Below, one piece after another: positions 42,657-51,315 of a DNA stretch of 64,000 nt. The stretch spans positions 1,950,001 to 2,014,000 of the forward strand of contig NZ_JABTEZ010000001.1 of the NCBI RefSeq assembly GCF_015711605.1, read 5' to 3'. Position numbers and translations under genes: made by a program. Under the pieces are notes generated by a model. It saw only the letters and a program-made list of their open reading frames with translations. It was not told the origin of the DNA and did no database searches. This stretch comes from Planomonospora sp. ID67723 (GTDB lineage Bacteria; Actinomycetota; Actinomycetes; Streptosporangiales; Streptosporangiaceae). Within the stretch, counting starts at the first letter, position 1. Each line of letters opens with the position of its first letter.

Positions 42657-44905
42657 GAGGGGAGTTTCGTGACCGTGGCGAGGGCGTTGTAGTCGGGGAT
42701 CCTCGCGGCCGGGGAACGGCGGGCGGCGTCGAGCAGGACGTTGCCCTCGGGCCAGTGGATCTGCAGGTTGCCCGGGGTCAGCGGGGCGCGCAGGACCCGG
42801 CCCCGGAAGGCTCGCCCCCCGGTGACCGAGCGGAGCTCCACCGGGGTGCCGTCGGGCAGGCCGAGCCGGTCGGCGTCGTGCGCGCTCATCAGCACGGCCT
42901 CGCGGGTGGCGCCGTTGAAGCCGTCGCGGCGCTCGTGGACCATGCTGTTGAACTGCTTGCCGCGCCGGGTGGCGACCATGAAGGCGCCGTCCGGGCGCTC
43001 CAGCGCGGGCAGCCCGACCGCCGAGAAGCGCCCCAGGCCGTCGGCGGTGGGGAAGCGGCCCTCCGGGCACAGGTGCCGCCCGCCGTACTGCACGTCGTCC
43101 CCGAACTCCGACAGTCCGGAGATCCCCTCGTAGAACGGCACGGCCCGCTCGATGTCCGAGCGGATCGCGGCGGTTCCGGCGTAGCGGAGCCGGTCGGCCA
43201 GCTCGGGGCGGGCACGGGCGGCCAGCTCGGTGAAGATCTGCCACTCGGGCCGGGCCTCGCCGATCCGGGGCCCGGGGATCTCCGGGGAGAAGATGATCCG
43301 CCGCTCGGTGGAGGTCTCGGTGACGCCCCCGGCCATCTCGTAGCGGGTCTGGGCGGGCAGGAGCAGCACCGCGGCGTCCGGGCCGGCCTCCGCTGCGGGC
43401 GGGACCAGCATCTGGGAGGACAGCACGATGTCGATGTGCACCCGGAGCCTCAGCCGCGAAAGGGCCTCGCGGCAGTGGTGCGGGTCGGGCAGGACCTCCA
43501 GGAAGTTGCCGCCGCTGGAGATCAGGACGTCCAGCTCGCCCGCGTGGGCCGCGTCGATCATGTCGGTCGCGGTCAGGCCGGGCTCGGCCGGCACCTCGAA
43601 GCCCCACAGCTCGCCGAACCTGCGGGCGTTCTCCTCGGTGATCGGCAGGCCGCCGGGCAGGCCGGTGGCGTAGGCGCCCATCTCGGCGCCGCCCTGCACG
43701 CCGCTGTGCCCGCGGATCGGCATCAGGCCGCAGTTGTCCCGGCCGACGAAGCCCCGGGCCAGCGCCAGGTTCACGATCGAGCGGACGTTGTCCTCGCCGT
43801 AGGAGTGCTGGGTGATGCCCATCGACCAGACCAGCACCGCCGAGCGCGCCTCGCCGAGCAGCTTCGCCAGCTCGAACATGCTCTCCCTGCTCGTCCCGGA
43901 CAGCGCCTCCAGCGACTCCCACGACTGCCCGGCGAGTGCCTGCCGTACGGACTCGAATCCCGTCGTGCGGGCGTCGACCCAGGCCCGGTCCACCCAGTCG
44001 TTCTCGATCAGGTGCTTGAGCACGCCGTTGAGGAAGCCGATGTCGCCGCCGACGTTCACCCCGAAGAAGTAGTCGGTGATCTTGGTGCCGAAGAGCGCGG
44101 ACTCGGCGTTGGACGGCACCCAGTACTTGTCCATGCCGGGCTCGCGGTAGGCGTTGACCATCGCGATCCGGGTCCCGGCCTTCTTGGCGTGGTAGAGGTA
44201 CTTCATCGCGACCGGCTGGTTGTTCGACGGGTTGGACCCGATGAACACGATCAGGTCCGAGCCGATCCAGTCGGTGTAGGAGCAGGTCGTCGCGGCCGCG
44301 CCGATCGTCTCCTTCAGCGCGACGGTCGAGGGGGAGTGGCAGATGCGGGCGGCGTTGTCCACCGAGTTGGTGCCCAGCGCCCGCACGGCCTTCTGGGCCG
44401 CGAAGTAGTTCTCGTTCGGCATGCCCCGGCTGGTCAGGTAGGCCCCGAGCCGGGAGCCGCGCAGGTGCGGCGCCGCGAGGTCCAGCGCCTCGTCCCAGCC
44501 GATCCGGGTGAACCCGGCCTCGCCCGCGCGCCGCAGCATCGGGTACGGCAGGCGCCCGAGGTCGCGCAGCTCGGCGCTCCTGCGCCGTTCCAGGCCGGAG
44601 ACGTCCTTCAGCAGGGACACGTCCAGTGCGGGCATCGTGTTCAGCGGCAGCAGCCGCAGCCGGATGTTGCACAGGTGGATCTCGTCCATGGTCCAGTCGC
44701 GCATGCCCTTGGTGCCCAGCGCGCAGCCGTCGCAGGTCCCCCGGGTGAGGATCCGCCAGGCGTAGCGGCGGTTGCCCTTCACCGAACGGAACGCCTTGAC
44801 CAGCTCCAGGTAGTTGTTCGGCTTGCGCTCGCCGATCCCGAAGGGCTTCCAGCTCGCCCAGTTGCGCGGGTCAAGACGTTTGCTCATGTGACCATTTTCT
44901 GTCAT
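42653..44905 (-). CDS. Formate dehydrogenase-like molybdopterin oxidoreductase (YdeP/FdhF type)
   Basis: A 750-residue member of the molybdopterin oxidoreductase superfamily. The N-terminal cluster region has only CDGC (Cys58, Cys61) and Cys79, a reduced [4Fe-4S] motif as in YdeP-like proteins. RICHSPS with Cys189 aligns with the molybdenum ligand (Sec or Cys) of FdhF. A molydopterin-binding domain is at the C terminus. Coupling to fdhD supports a formate-dehydrogenase-like cofactor. ATG 44905 has GGAG directly abutting it and ATG 44887 (MSKRLDP) has no site, so the start is uncertain. Confidence 0.9.
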   Translation of the reverse strand: MTENGHMSKRLDPRNWASWKPFGIGERKPNNYLELVKAFRSVKGNRRYAWRILTRGTCDGCALGTKGMRDWTMDEIHLCNIRLRLLPLNTMPALDVSLLKDVSGLERRRSAELRDLGRLPYPMLRRAGEAGFTRIGWDEALDLAAPHLRGSRLGAYLTSRGMPNENYFAAQKAVRALGTNSVDNAARICHSPSTVALKETIGAAATTCSYTDWIGSDLIVFIGSNPSNNQPVAMKYLYHAKKAGTRIAMVNAYREPGMDKYWVPSNAESALFGTKITDYFFGVNVGGDIGFLNGVLKHLIENDWVDRAWVDARTTGFESVRQALAGQSWESLEALSGTSRESMFELAKLLGEARSAVLVWSMGITQHSYGEDNVRSIVNLALARGFVGRDNCGLMPIRGHSGVQGGAEMGAYATGLPGGLPITEENARRFGELWGFEVPAEPGLTATDMIDAAHAGELDVLISSGGNFLEVLPDPHHCREALSRLRLRVHIDIVLSSQMLVPPAAEAGPDAAVLLLPAQTRYEMAGGVTETSTERRIIFSPEIPGPRIGEARPEWQIFTELAARARPELADRLRYAGTAAIRSDIERAVPFYEGISGLSEFGDDVQYGGRHLCPEGRFPTADGLGRFSAVGLPALERPDGAFMVATRRGKQFNSMVHERRDGFNGATREAVLMSAHDADRLGLPDGTPVELRSVTGGRAFRGRVLRAPLTPGNLQIHWPEGNVLLDAARRSPAARIPDYNALATVTKLPS

Positions 44906-45022
44906 CTCCGGCCGGTGGGGACAGCCGGAGTCTGCCTATCGATTCAATATATGATCGCGGTATTCGCTGGTCATCGCCCCATTTGGGCGGCAGGTGGCCG
45001 CGCGGGGAGGGAAGATGGAGGG

Positions 45023-45847
45023 GTGCTTGACTCCCCCTTCACCGACCTCGACCGCCCGCCGCTCTCCCAGGCGGCGCTCACCCGCGCCCTGGTCCGTCCG
45101 GGTGGCCTGTGGTCGGACATCACCGTCGTCGACAGGACGGGCTCGACGAACGCCGACCTCGCGCAGGCCGTGCGCGACGGTGCCCGTCAGGGGGCCGTGG
45201 TCGTCGCGGAGTCGCAGTTCGCCGGGCGCGGCAGGCTCGGCCGGACCTGGTCCGCGCCGCCCCGGTCCAGCCTGACGTTCTCGATCCTGCTCAGTCCCGA
45301 CCCGCCGCCGCAGCGGCAGGGCTGGCTGCCGCTGCTGGTCGGCCTGGCCACCGCCTCGGCGGTGCGCAGGGTGGCCGAGGTGGACGTCCGGCTGAAATGG
45401 CCCAACGACCTGCTGATCGGGGAGCGCAAGCTCGCCGGGGTGCTCGCCGAGCGGGTGGACCGCGCGGTCGTGGTGGGCGTCGGGCTCAACGTGAGCCTGC
45501 GCGCAGGGGAACTGCCCGTGGAGACGGCCACCTCGCTCGTCCTGGAGGGCGCCGCCTGCGCCGACCGCGACCCGATCCTCCGCGCGGTGCTGCGGGAGAT
45601 CGAGGCGCACTACCGGGAGTGGTCGGAGGCGGACGGCGACGCGGACGCGTGCGGGCTGCGCGCCGCCTACCTCGGGGCGAGCGCGACGGTGGGACGGCGG
45701 GTCCGGGTGGAGCTGCCGGGGGAACGGGTGCTCACCGGGCGGGCCGCCGGCGTCGACCGGGCCGGTCACCTGGTCGTGGAGTCCGGCGGGCAGGAGCACA
45801 CGCTCAGCGCGGGCGACGTCGTCCACGTGCGCCCGGACGGCTCGTGA
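45023..45847 (+). CDS. birA: Biotin--[acetyl-CoA carboxylase] ligase
   Basis: A 274-residue monofunctional ligase without the DNA-binding domain. Motifs are TGSTNADL, AESQFAGRGRLGRTW (biotin/ATP-binding loop), KWPNDLLIGERKLAGVLAE and GVGLNVS, with a C-terminal SH3-like domain. It attaches biotin to carrier domains such as Lys562 of the carboxylase alpha subunit encoded at 5.2-7.0 kb. GTG 45023 is the first start before the conserved part; GGGAGGG lies 11 bases upstream. It is divergent from the oxidoreductase gene. Confidence 0.93.
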   Translation: MLDSPFTDLDRPPLSQAALTRALVRPGGLWSDITVVDRTGSTNADLAQAVRDGARQGAVVVAESQFAGRGRLGRTWSAPPRSSLTFSILLSPDPPPQRQGWLPLLVGLATASAVRRVAEVDVRLKWPNDLLIGERKLAGVLAERVDRAVVVGVGLNVSLRAGELPVETATSLVLEGAACADRDPILRAVLREIEAHYREWSEADGDADACGLRAAYLGASATVGRRVRVELPGERVLTGRAAGVDRAGHLVVESGGQEHTLSAGDVVHVRPDGS

Positions 45848-45863
45848 GCCGGGCCGCCCCCGG

Positions 45864-45891
45864 CTCCGGCGGGACGCCCGCCCCGCCGGAG
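45864..45891 (+). terminator. Terminator after birA
   Basis: CTCCGGCGGG (45864-45873) pairs with CCCGCCGGAG (45882-45891), 10 bp with an 8-base loop, shortly after the stop codon. Confidence 0.65.
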
Positions 45892-45951
45892 GGGGTGCGC
45901 CCGCCGTACGCCCCCTGACGGGGCGGGCGAGGACGTGCCACGATTTGCCCC

Positions 45952-46461
45952 ATGGGTCTCCCCGATCACCACCTGACGGAGGGGGAACGGCGCATCCGGT
46001 CGTTCCACCCGCACTGGAAGCGCCTCGTCGTCCCGCTCCTGGCGCTGCTCCTGATCGCCGCGGCGTCCGGCGCCGCGATGTTCTTCATGCCCGGCTTCGC
46101 CTACGAGGGCTACGCGCGCGCCGCGGTGGCCGCGGTCGCCGTCGGGCTGCTCGCCGTGTGGTCGTTCGTGCCGTACCTCCAGTGGAGGAACACCTCGTAC
46201 GTGCTCACCTCGCACCGGTTCACGATCAGTACCGGCGTGCTGAGCAAGTCCCACGACGACATCCCGATGAGCAAGGTCAACACCGTCAGCGCGGACCAGA
46301 CCCTGCTGGAGCGGATCCTCGGCTGCGGCACGCTCGTCGTGGAGTCGGCGGGTGACCAGGGCCGGATCGTCCTGCGCGACATCCCCGACCTCCAGAACGT
46401 CCGGGCCGAGCTGTTCCAGGCCCTCGACGACGTCGCCGACGGCCAGGCGGACGGGAGTTGA
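45952..46461 (+). CDS. Membrane protein with bacterial PH-like domain
   Basis: A 169-residue protein with two transmembrane helices (about 25-47 and 52-73) and a cytoplasmic bacterial PH domain (about 80-158: YVLTSHRFTISTGVLSKSHDDIPMSKVNTV). Such proteins are common and uncharacterised, often encoded beside birA in actinomycetes. The end is close to the cyclase gene and the two may be co-transcribed. Confidence 0.9.
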   Translation: MGLPDHHLTEGERRIRSFHPHWKRLVVPLLALLLIAAASGAAMFFMPGFAYEGYARAAVAAVAVGLLAVWSFVPYLQWRNTSYVLTSHRFTISTGVLSKSHDDIPMSKVNTVSADQTLLERILGCGTLVVESAGDQGRIVLRDIPDLQNVRAELFQALDDVADGQADGS

Positions 46462-46553
46462 ACCCCCGAGGGGGCGCCGGTGAACCAACCGAGGGCGGCG
46501 CCCCGGCGCCGCCGTCGGCGCGGTGGCGTAACCTCCTGGGCCGGGGGGAGAAG

Positions 46554-47546
46554 ATGGACCGAGACGAACCGGCGGGACGCCCGACGGCCGAGGAGATCGA
46601 GCGGCTCTTCGTCGGCCCGCCGCCCCGCTACACCCGCCTCCAGGTGGCCGAGGTCGCCGGGGTCCCCCAGGCGCTGACCGAGCGGATCTGGCGCGCGCTG
46701 GGGTTCGCCACACTGGCCGACGACGCGGTGGCCTTCACCGACGCCGACGTGGCCGCGCTGCGGCGGGTCCGGGACATGATGGACAGCGGCCTGCTCGACG
46801 AGCGGACGGTGATCCGGATGACCAGGGCGCTCGGCCAGACGACGGCCAGGCTCGCGCAGTGGCAGGCCGAGATCATGATCGGTGCCATGCTCGATCCGGG
46901 CCGTCCGCCCACCGAGGCCGACATGGCCGCGGTCATGGCGACCGCGCAGCGGCTGCTGCCCGATTTCGAGCAGGTCCTGGTGCACGTCTGGCGCTCCCAG
47001 CTGGCCGCCGCCGGCACCCGGCTGCTCGCCATCACCGACATGAACGAAGAGGTCCTGCCCACCCGGCTGACCCTCGCGGTGGGCTTCGCCGACCTGGTCT
47101 CCTTCACCCGGGTCTCCCGGGAGCTGGACGAGTACGGCCTCGGCGAGCTGGTCGAGGGGTTCGAGTCCCGGGCCGCGGACGTGATCGCCGCGCACGGGGG
47201 CCGGCTGGTCAAGACGATCGGCGACGAGGTGCTGTTCACCGCGGCCGAGCCGCGGACGGCCGCGGTGATCGCGCTGGAGCTCGTCGACACGAGCGGGCGG
47301 GCGGGTCCCGAGGTCAGGGCCGGGCTGGCCTACGGCCCGGTACTGCCGATGATGGGCGACGTCTTCGGGACCACGGTCAACCTGGCGGCGAGGCTGACGG
47401 CCATCGCCCGGCCGGGGACGGTCGTGGTCGACGGGGAGATGGCCGGCGCCGTCGAGGGGGTGCCGGGGCTGGAGGCGCACCGCATCCGGCGCAGGCCCGC
47501 CCGGGGCCTGGGGGTCGTCCAGCCGTACGTCCTGCGGGGGGTCTGA
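46554..47546 (+). CDS. Class III adenylate/guanylate cyclase with N-terminal regulatory domain
   Basis: A 330-residue soluble cyclase. The N-terminal helical region (about 15-165) resembles the pH-sensing regulatory domain of mycobacterial Rv1264-type cyclases. The catalytic domain (about 170-325) has FADLVSF with metal ligand Asp180 and the second metal Asp224 in TIGDEVLF. FGTTVNLAARL supplies the transition-state residues. It probably forms cAMP from ATP as a head-to-tail dimer. ATG 46554 follows GGGGGAG; an in-frame TTG at 46458 next to the previous stop codon would add 32 residues. Confidence 0.9.
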   Translation: MDRDEPAGRPTAEEIERLFVGPPPRYTRLQVAEVAGVPQALTERIWRALGFATLADDAVAFTDADVAALRRVRDMMDSGLLDERTVIRMTRALGQTTARLAQWQAEIMIGAMLDPGRPPTEADMAAVMATAQRLLPDFEQVLVHVWRSQLAAAGTRLLAITDMNEEVLPTRLTLAVGFADLVSFTRVSRELDEYGLGELVEGFESRAADVIAAHGGRLVKTIGDEVLFTAAEPRTAAVIALELVDTSGRAGPEVRAGLAYGPVLPMMGDVFGTTVNLAARLTAIARPGTVVVDGEMAGAVEGVPGLEAHRIRRRPARGLGVVQPYVLRGV

Positions 47547-47562
47547 CCTCGGGGAGGGCGGG

Positions 47563-47590
47563 CCGGAGCCGCCGGGAGAGCGGGCTCCGG
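47563..47590 (+). terminator. Stem-loop after the cyclase gene
   Basis: CCGGAGCC (47563-47570) pairs with GGCTCCGG (47583-47590), loop of 12 bases. Confidence 0.5.
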
Positions 47591-47688
47591 TTCCCCGCGG
47601 GGTGCGCTTCCCGCCGGAGGGCGACCCTAACGTTCCGCGTGTCCTGAAGGACCTCCCCGCTGAGCTGCGACTTTGTGTCTCAGGTCAC

Positions 47689-47707
47689 ATAGGCAAGCCT
47701 TACCGAA
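47689..47707 (+). promoter_or_regulatory. Possible IdeR/DtxR iron box (distal)
   Basis: ATAGGCAAGCCTTACCGAA matches the DtxR/IdeR consensus TTAGGTTAGCCTAACCTAA at 14 of 19 positions. It lies 10 bp before a second, better box. Confidence 0.5.
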
Positions 47708-47717
47708 GTCGGTTATC

Positions 47718-47736
47718 TTAGGTGTGCCTTACCTAT
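47718..47736 (+). promoter_or_regulatory. IdeR/DtxR iron box upstream of bfd
   Basis: TTAGGTGTGCCTTACCTAT matches the DtxR/IdeR consensus at 15 of 19 positions. It lies 34 bp before the bfd start. Iron-loaded IdeR could activate or modulate iron-storage genes here. Confidence 0.65.
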
Positions 47737-47769
47737 GTGTTATTCTCTTTGAGAGGTCCCTTCCTCGCC

Positions 47770-47946
47770 ATGTATGTGTGTGTCTGCCGCGCGGTGACTG
47801 AGAACGAGGTGCATGACTGCATCGCCGCGGGCGCGAAGAGCGCTCGGCAAATCCGCGACACCACCGGCGCCGGAGGCGACTGTGCTTCTTGCGTGCGCAA
47901 GATCTGTGCGATCCTGAAGCGGTCTGAAGAGTTGGCGACCGCATAG
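47770..47946 (+). CDS. bfd: Bacterioferritin-associated ferredoxin
   Basis: A 58-residue [2Fe-2S] protein with the BFD-type ligand pattern Cys4-x-Cys6 and Cys38-x2-Cys41. It delivers electrons to bacterioferritin so that stored ferric iron can be released. ATG 47770 matches the family (MYVCVCRAV); an upstream in-frame reading is not conserved. The bfr gene follows after 14 bases, and iron boxes lie upstream, so bfd-bfr should form one iron-controlled unit. Confidence 0.93.
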   Translation: MYVCVCRAVTENEVHDCIAAGAKSARQIRDTTGAGGDCASCVRKICAILKRSEELATA

Positions 47947-47960
47947 CAAGGAGCCCGCCT

Positions 47961-48443
47961 ATGCAGGGCGACAAGCAGATCATCGAATTGCTGAACGAGC
48001 AGCTCACCGCCGAGCTGACCGCTATCAACCAGTACTTCCTGCACGCCAAGATGCAGGAGAACTGGGGATACACCAAGCTCGCGAAGTACACCCGCGAAGA
48101 GTCCATCGACGAGATGCGCCACGCGGAGAAACTGACCGACCGCATCCTCTTCCTGGAGGGCCTGCCCAACTACCAGCGGCTGGGCACGCTGCACATCGGC
48201 CAGACCGTGGCCGAGCAGCTCCGCGCCGACCTCGACGTCGAGCTGGAGGTCGTCAAGCGCCTCAAGCCGGCGATCATCCTGATGCGGGAGAAGGGCGACG
48301 TCACCTCCGCCCGCCTCTTCGAGGAGATCCTCGCGGACGAGGAACATCACATCGACTACCTGGAGACGGAGCTCTCGCTCATCGACGCTCTCGGCGAGCA
48401 GCTCTATCTGGCCCGCTACGCGGAACCGCCGTCGGCTTCCTGA
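47961..48443 (+). CDS. bfr: Bacterioferritin
   Basis: A 160-residue four-helix-bundle iron-storage protein with the ferroxidase Glu/His set (ELTAINQYFLHAKM, EESIDEMRHAEK, ADEEHHIDYLE) and Met52, the axial haem ligand. It stores iron in a 24-mer shell. AAGGAG precedes the ATG. It follows bfd closely and ends in a strong terminator. Confidence 0.97.
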   Translation: MQGDKQIIELLNEQLTAELTAINQYFLHAKMQENWGYTKLAKYTREESIDEMRHAEKLTDRILFLEGLPNYQRLGTLHIGQTVAEQLRADLDVELEVVKRLKPAIILMREKGDVTSARLFEEILADEEHHIDYLETELSLIDALGEQLYLARYAEPPSAS

Positions 48444-48456
48444 GAGAATCGCCCAG

Positions 48457-48499
48457 ACACGCCCGTCGGATCCGTTCCGTTCGGGCGTGTTCTGTTTTG
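48457..48499 (+). terminator. Rho-independent terminator after bfr
   Basis: ACACGCCCG (48457-48465) pairs with CGGGCGTGT (48482-48490), followed by a T-rich tract (TCTGTTTTG), the most classical terminator of the window. Confidence 0.88.
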
Positions 48500-48612
48500 T
48501 CGGTAACGCTCTTGGCGGCCCTGACCGTTGCGGGACGTCCCAAGGCGGACGCCGTACCCCCTCCTCGTGAACCGGTGCGGGATGACTATCCGGGATTTAT
48601 CAGTGTTTGCCC

Positions 48613-48642
48613 AGGTCAATAGATAGGTCAACGGCGAGTCAA
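48613..48642. promoter_or_regulatory. Direct repeats upstream of the two-component genes
   Basis: AGGTCAA occurs at 48613-48619 and 48625-48631, with a variant GAGTCAA at 48636-48642, giving a spacing of 11-12 bp. OmpR-type regulators bind such direct repeats, so autoregulation is plausible. Confidence 0.45.
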
Positions 48643-48680
48643 ACCGCGCGCTATGCCCGGGAAACGATCGCCTAAGGTCC

Positions 48681-48686
48681 TACGCT
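48681..48686 (+). promoter_or_regulatory. Candidate -10 element of the OmpR-type regulator gene
   Basis: TACGCT lies six bases before ATG 48693 with no ribosome-binding site, suggesting leaderless transcription. Confidence 0.5.
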
Positions 48687-48692
48687 CTCAAC

Positions 48693-49361
48693 ATGACCTG
48701 CGTACTTCTCGCCGAGGATGACACCTCGATCTCCGAACCACTGGCGCGCGCGCTGCGCCGTGAGGGATATCAGGTGGAGGTGAGCCCCGACGGCCCGCAA
48801 GCCCTTGAGAGGGCTCTGTCGGGTGGCATCGACTTGATCGTTCTTGACCTCGGCCTGCCTGAGATGGACGGCCTCGAGGTGGCGCGGCGCATCCGCGCCG
48901 AAGGGCACGGCACGCCCGTGCTGATCCTCACCGCCCGCGTCGACGAGGTGGACACCGTCGTCGGCCTCGACGCCGGGGCCGACGACTACGTCACCAAGCC
49001 GTTCCGCCTGGCCGAGCTGCTGGCCAGGGTCCGCGCCCTGCTGCGCCGCGGCACGTCGGAGACGCCCGTGGTCCAGGGCGTGCGCATCGACGCCGACTCC
49101 CGCCGCGCATGGATGGGCGAGAAGGAGCTGCACCTGACGACCAAGGAGTTCGACCTGCTGCGCGTCCTGGTCCGCGACGCCGGGAAGGTGGTCACCCGCG
49201 AGCAGATCATGCGCGAGGTGTGGGACACCAACTGGTGGGGCTCCACCAAGACCCTGGACATGCACATCTCGTGGCTCCGCCGCAAGCTCGGCGACGACGC
49301 CGCCAAGCCGCGCTACATCACCACGGTCCGAGGGGTCGGCTTCCGGTTCGAGCGCGAGTAG
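48693..49361 (+). CDS. OmpR/PhoB-family response regulator
   Basis: A 222-residue regulator. The receiver domain has acidic pocket residues in AEDD, phosphoacceptor Asp52 in VLDLGLPEMDG and Lys in the VTKPF loop. The C-terminal winged helix (about 125-220) has KTLDMHISWLRRKLGDD and the final VRGVGFRFE. It is followed three bases later by its cognate histidine kinase gene. Direct repeats upstream may be its own binding site. Confidence 0.96.
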   Translation: MTCVLLAEDDTSISEPLARALRREGYQVEVSPDGPQALERALSGGIDLIVLDLGLPEMDGLEVARRIRAEGHGTPVLILTARVDEVDTVVGLDAGADDYVTKPFRLAELLARVRALLRRGTSETPVVQGVRIDADSRRAWMGEKELHLTTKEFDLLRVLVRDAGKVVTREQIMREVWDTNWWGSTKTLDMHISWLRRKLGDDAAKPRYITTVRGVGFRFERE

Positions 49362-49364
49362 GAG

Positions 49365-50642
49365 ATGCGCCGCCGTCTGCTCTCCTCCACGTTGCTCGTC
49401 GCGGTCATCGCGGTGCTGCTTCTCGGCGTGCCGCTGGGCGTGGCGGTCAACCGCCTGATCCAGGAGGAGGCGACCCAGGAGCTCTCCGGGGAGGCCAAGA
49501 GCCTGCTCAACGACGTGGAGTACGCCCGGATCCAAGAGCAGCCGATCGACCCCGACCAGCTCGAGAGAAAGTATCCCGACCGCCACATCCAGATCTACGC
49601 CGGGGGGACGCCCCCCCAGGTGACGGCGGTGGGAACCGAGCCCGAGCAGGAGAACCGGCTGAGTGCGGACGCCCAGTCGGAGAGCGGCGTCTACGTCGTG
49701 GTGAGCCGTGACAGGACCCAGATCGAGCAGCAGGTCCACGCCTGGCTCCTGCTCATCGTGGTGCTCGCCGCGGTGGCGATGGCGGTGGCGGTGGGGCTCG
49801 CCGTGGTGCAGTCGCGCCGCCTGACGCTCCCGCTCCGGGACCTGGCCATGATCGCCGAGCGGCTCGGCTCCGGGGAGGCCAGGCCGAGCAAGCACCGCTA
49901 CGGCATCCAGGAGCTCGACCGGGTGGCCGAGGTGCTGGACCGCTCCGCGACCCGGATCGCCGACCTGCTGGCCAGGGAGCGCGAGTTCGCGACCGACGCC
50001 TCGCACCAGCTGCGCACCCCGCTCACCGGCCTGACGATGCGGCTGGAGGAGATCGTGGCGGCCGCGGACGACCCCAGCGTCGTCAAGGAGGAGGGCGAGG
50101 CCGCGATCGTGCAGGCCGAGCGGCTCACCGCGGTGATCGACGAACTGCTCGCCGCGGCCCGGCGGCAGCGCCATGCCCAGACCGCGGTGGTCGAGCTCGA
50201 CGCGCTGCTGGACCAGCAGTTCATCGAGTGGGGGCCCGCCTTCCGCCGGGTCGGGCGGAAGCTGGTGCTGGCCGGCACACGCGAGCTCAAGGCGCTGGGC
50301 ACCAGCGGCGGCATCAGCCAGGTGGTCTCCACCCTGCTGGAGAACTCCCTGAAGCACGGTGGCGGGCCGGTGACGGTGACCACCAGCAACACCGAGAAGT
50401 CGATCGTGATCGAGATCGCGGACGAGGGGAAGGGCATCCCCGAGGACATCGCCCCCCGCGTCTTCGAGCGGAACATGAGCGGGGCCGGTGGGACCGGTCT
50501 CGGGCTGACCCTCGCACGGGCGCTGGCCGCCGCCGACGGCGGCCGCCTGGAGCTGGTACGGCCCCGCCCCGCGGCTTTCGCGATCTTCCTGCGCCCGGTC
50601 GGCGACCCCGGCAGGAACCGGGTCGTCAGAGGCCCGGCCTGA
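49365..50642 (+). CDS. Sensor histidine kinase of the OmpR-type pair
   Basis: A 425-residue membrane kinase. Helices at about 7-27 and 127-148 enclose a small extracytoplasmic sensor of about 95 residues. HAMP (about 150-200), a HisKA domain with the phosphorylated His214 in ATDASHQLRTPLTG and an HATPase domain (NSLKHGG, IADEGKGIP, GGTGLGLTLA) follow. The signal is unknown. The ATG is three bases after the regulator stop codon, with AGGAG directly abutting it. Confidence 0.95.
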   Translation: MRRRLLSSTLLVAVIAVLLLGVPLGVAVNRLIQEEATQELSGEAKSLLNDVEYARIQEQPIDPDQLERKYPDRHIQIYAGGTPPQVTAVGTEPEQENRLSADAQSESGVYVVVSRDRTQIEQQVHAWLLLIVVLAAVAMAVAVGLAVVQSRRLTLPLRDLAMIAERLGSGEARPSKHRYGIQELDRVAEVLDRSATRIADLLAREREFATDASHQLRTPLTGLTMRLEEIVAAADDPSVVKEEGEAAIVQAERLTAVIDELLAAARRQRHAQTAVVELDALLDQQFIEWGPAFRRVGRKLVLAGTRELKALGTSGGISQVVSTLLENSLKHGGGPVTVTTSNTEKSIVIEIADEGKGIPEDIAPRVFERNMSGAGGTGLGLTLARALAAADGGRLELVRPRPAAFAIFLRPVGDPGRNRVVRGPA

Positions 50643-50690
50643 GCCGCGGGCCGATGCGGTCCCGTCGCGCGGACCTGCGGCGCCGTACGG

Positions 50691-51179
50691 TCAGTGGATC
50701 CTCGTCGTCTCGTCGGGCAGTTCGCGGGGGACCTCCGCCGTGACGGCCTCGGCGGCGAGGAAGACCCAGCGCTTGTACGACCAGAAGCGGAACAGCGTGC
50801 CCAGGACTGTGCCGATCATGAACGCGATGTTGTAGCTGATCGGGTCCTGCAGGCCGAGCGTGTAGGTCACGAAGCCGATCACCAGCATCGAGATCAGCAG
50901 GCCGACGCCGTTGAGCAGGAAGAACAGGAAGTATTCGCGGGCCAGTCCGGTCTGCTCCCGGTGCCGGAAGGTCCAGTGGCGGTTGCCCAGGTAGGCGAAG
51001 GTCGCTGCGATGACCGTGGCCACGACCTTGGAGGTCAGCGGGCCCCAGCCGACGCCGAAGCGGAACAGGTTGGTGGCGCCGAAGTCGATCACGAAGGCGA
51101 TGGCCCCGACGGCCCCGAACTTCGCCAGCTCGCGCGCCAGGACGGAGAACCGCTCATAGGCGTGTCGAAGAAACTGCAC
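50691..51179 (-). CDS. GtrA family membrane protein
   Basis: A 162-residue protein with four predicted transmembrane helices and the GtrA pattern FGAVGAIAFVIDFG ... GNRHWTFRHR ... FRFWSYKRWVF. GtrA-like proteins are thought to move polyprenyl-phosphate-linked sugars across the membrane for wall polysaccharide decoration. It is convergent with the kinase gene. UDP-glucose dehydrogenase at 55.2 kb is a possible functional neighbour, by inference only. Confidence 0.92.
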   Translation of the reverse strand: MQFLRHAYERFSVLARELAKFGAVGAIAFVIDFGATNLFRFGVGWGPLTSKVVATVIAATFAYLGNRHWTFRHREQTGLAREYFLFFLLNGVGLLISMLVIGFVTYTLGLQDPISYNIAFMIGTVLGTLFRFWSYKRWVFLAAEAVTAEVPRELPDETTRIH

Positions 51180-51315
51180 GTCTCCTGCACGGTCCTTTCA
51201 GGGTCGGCTGCGGATCCGCCGGCGGGAGGATCTCGGGCACTCGTACCAGGCTACCGGTGGTGCCACGAGGTGGGTGCGGGAGCCGGCCAGGTCGGTACAA
51301 CCTCGTTGCTCAAGA

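Noticed and set aside
42755-45847. Very long open frame on the plus strand reaching into birA
   Set aside because: Its first 2.2 kb is the antisense of the molybdopterin oxidoreductase and fdhD-side genes, with low-complexity Arg/Gly/Ala translation; only the part from GTG 45023 is a real gene.
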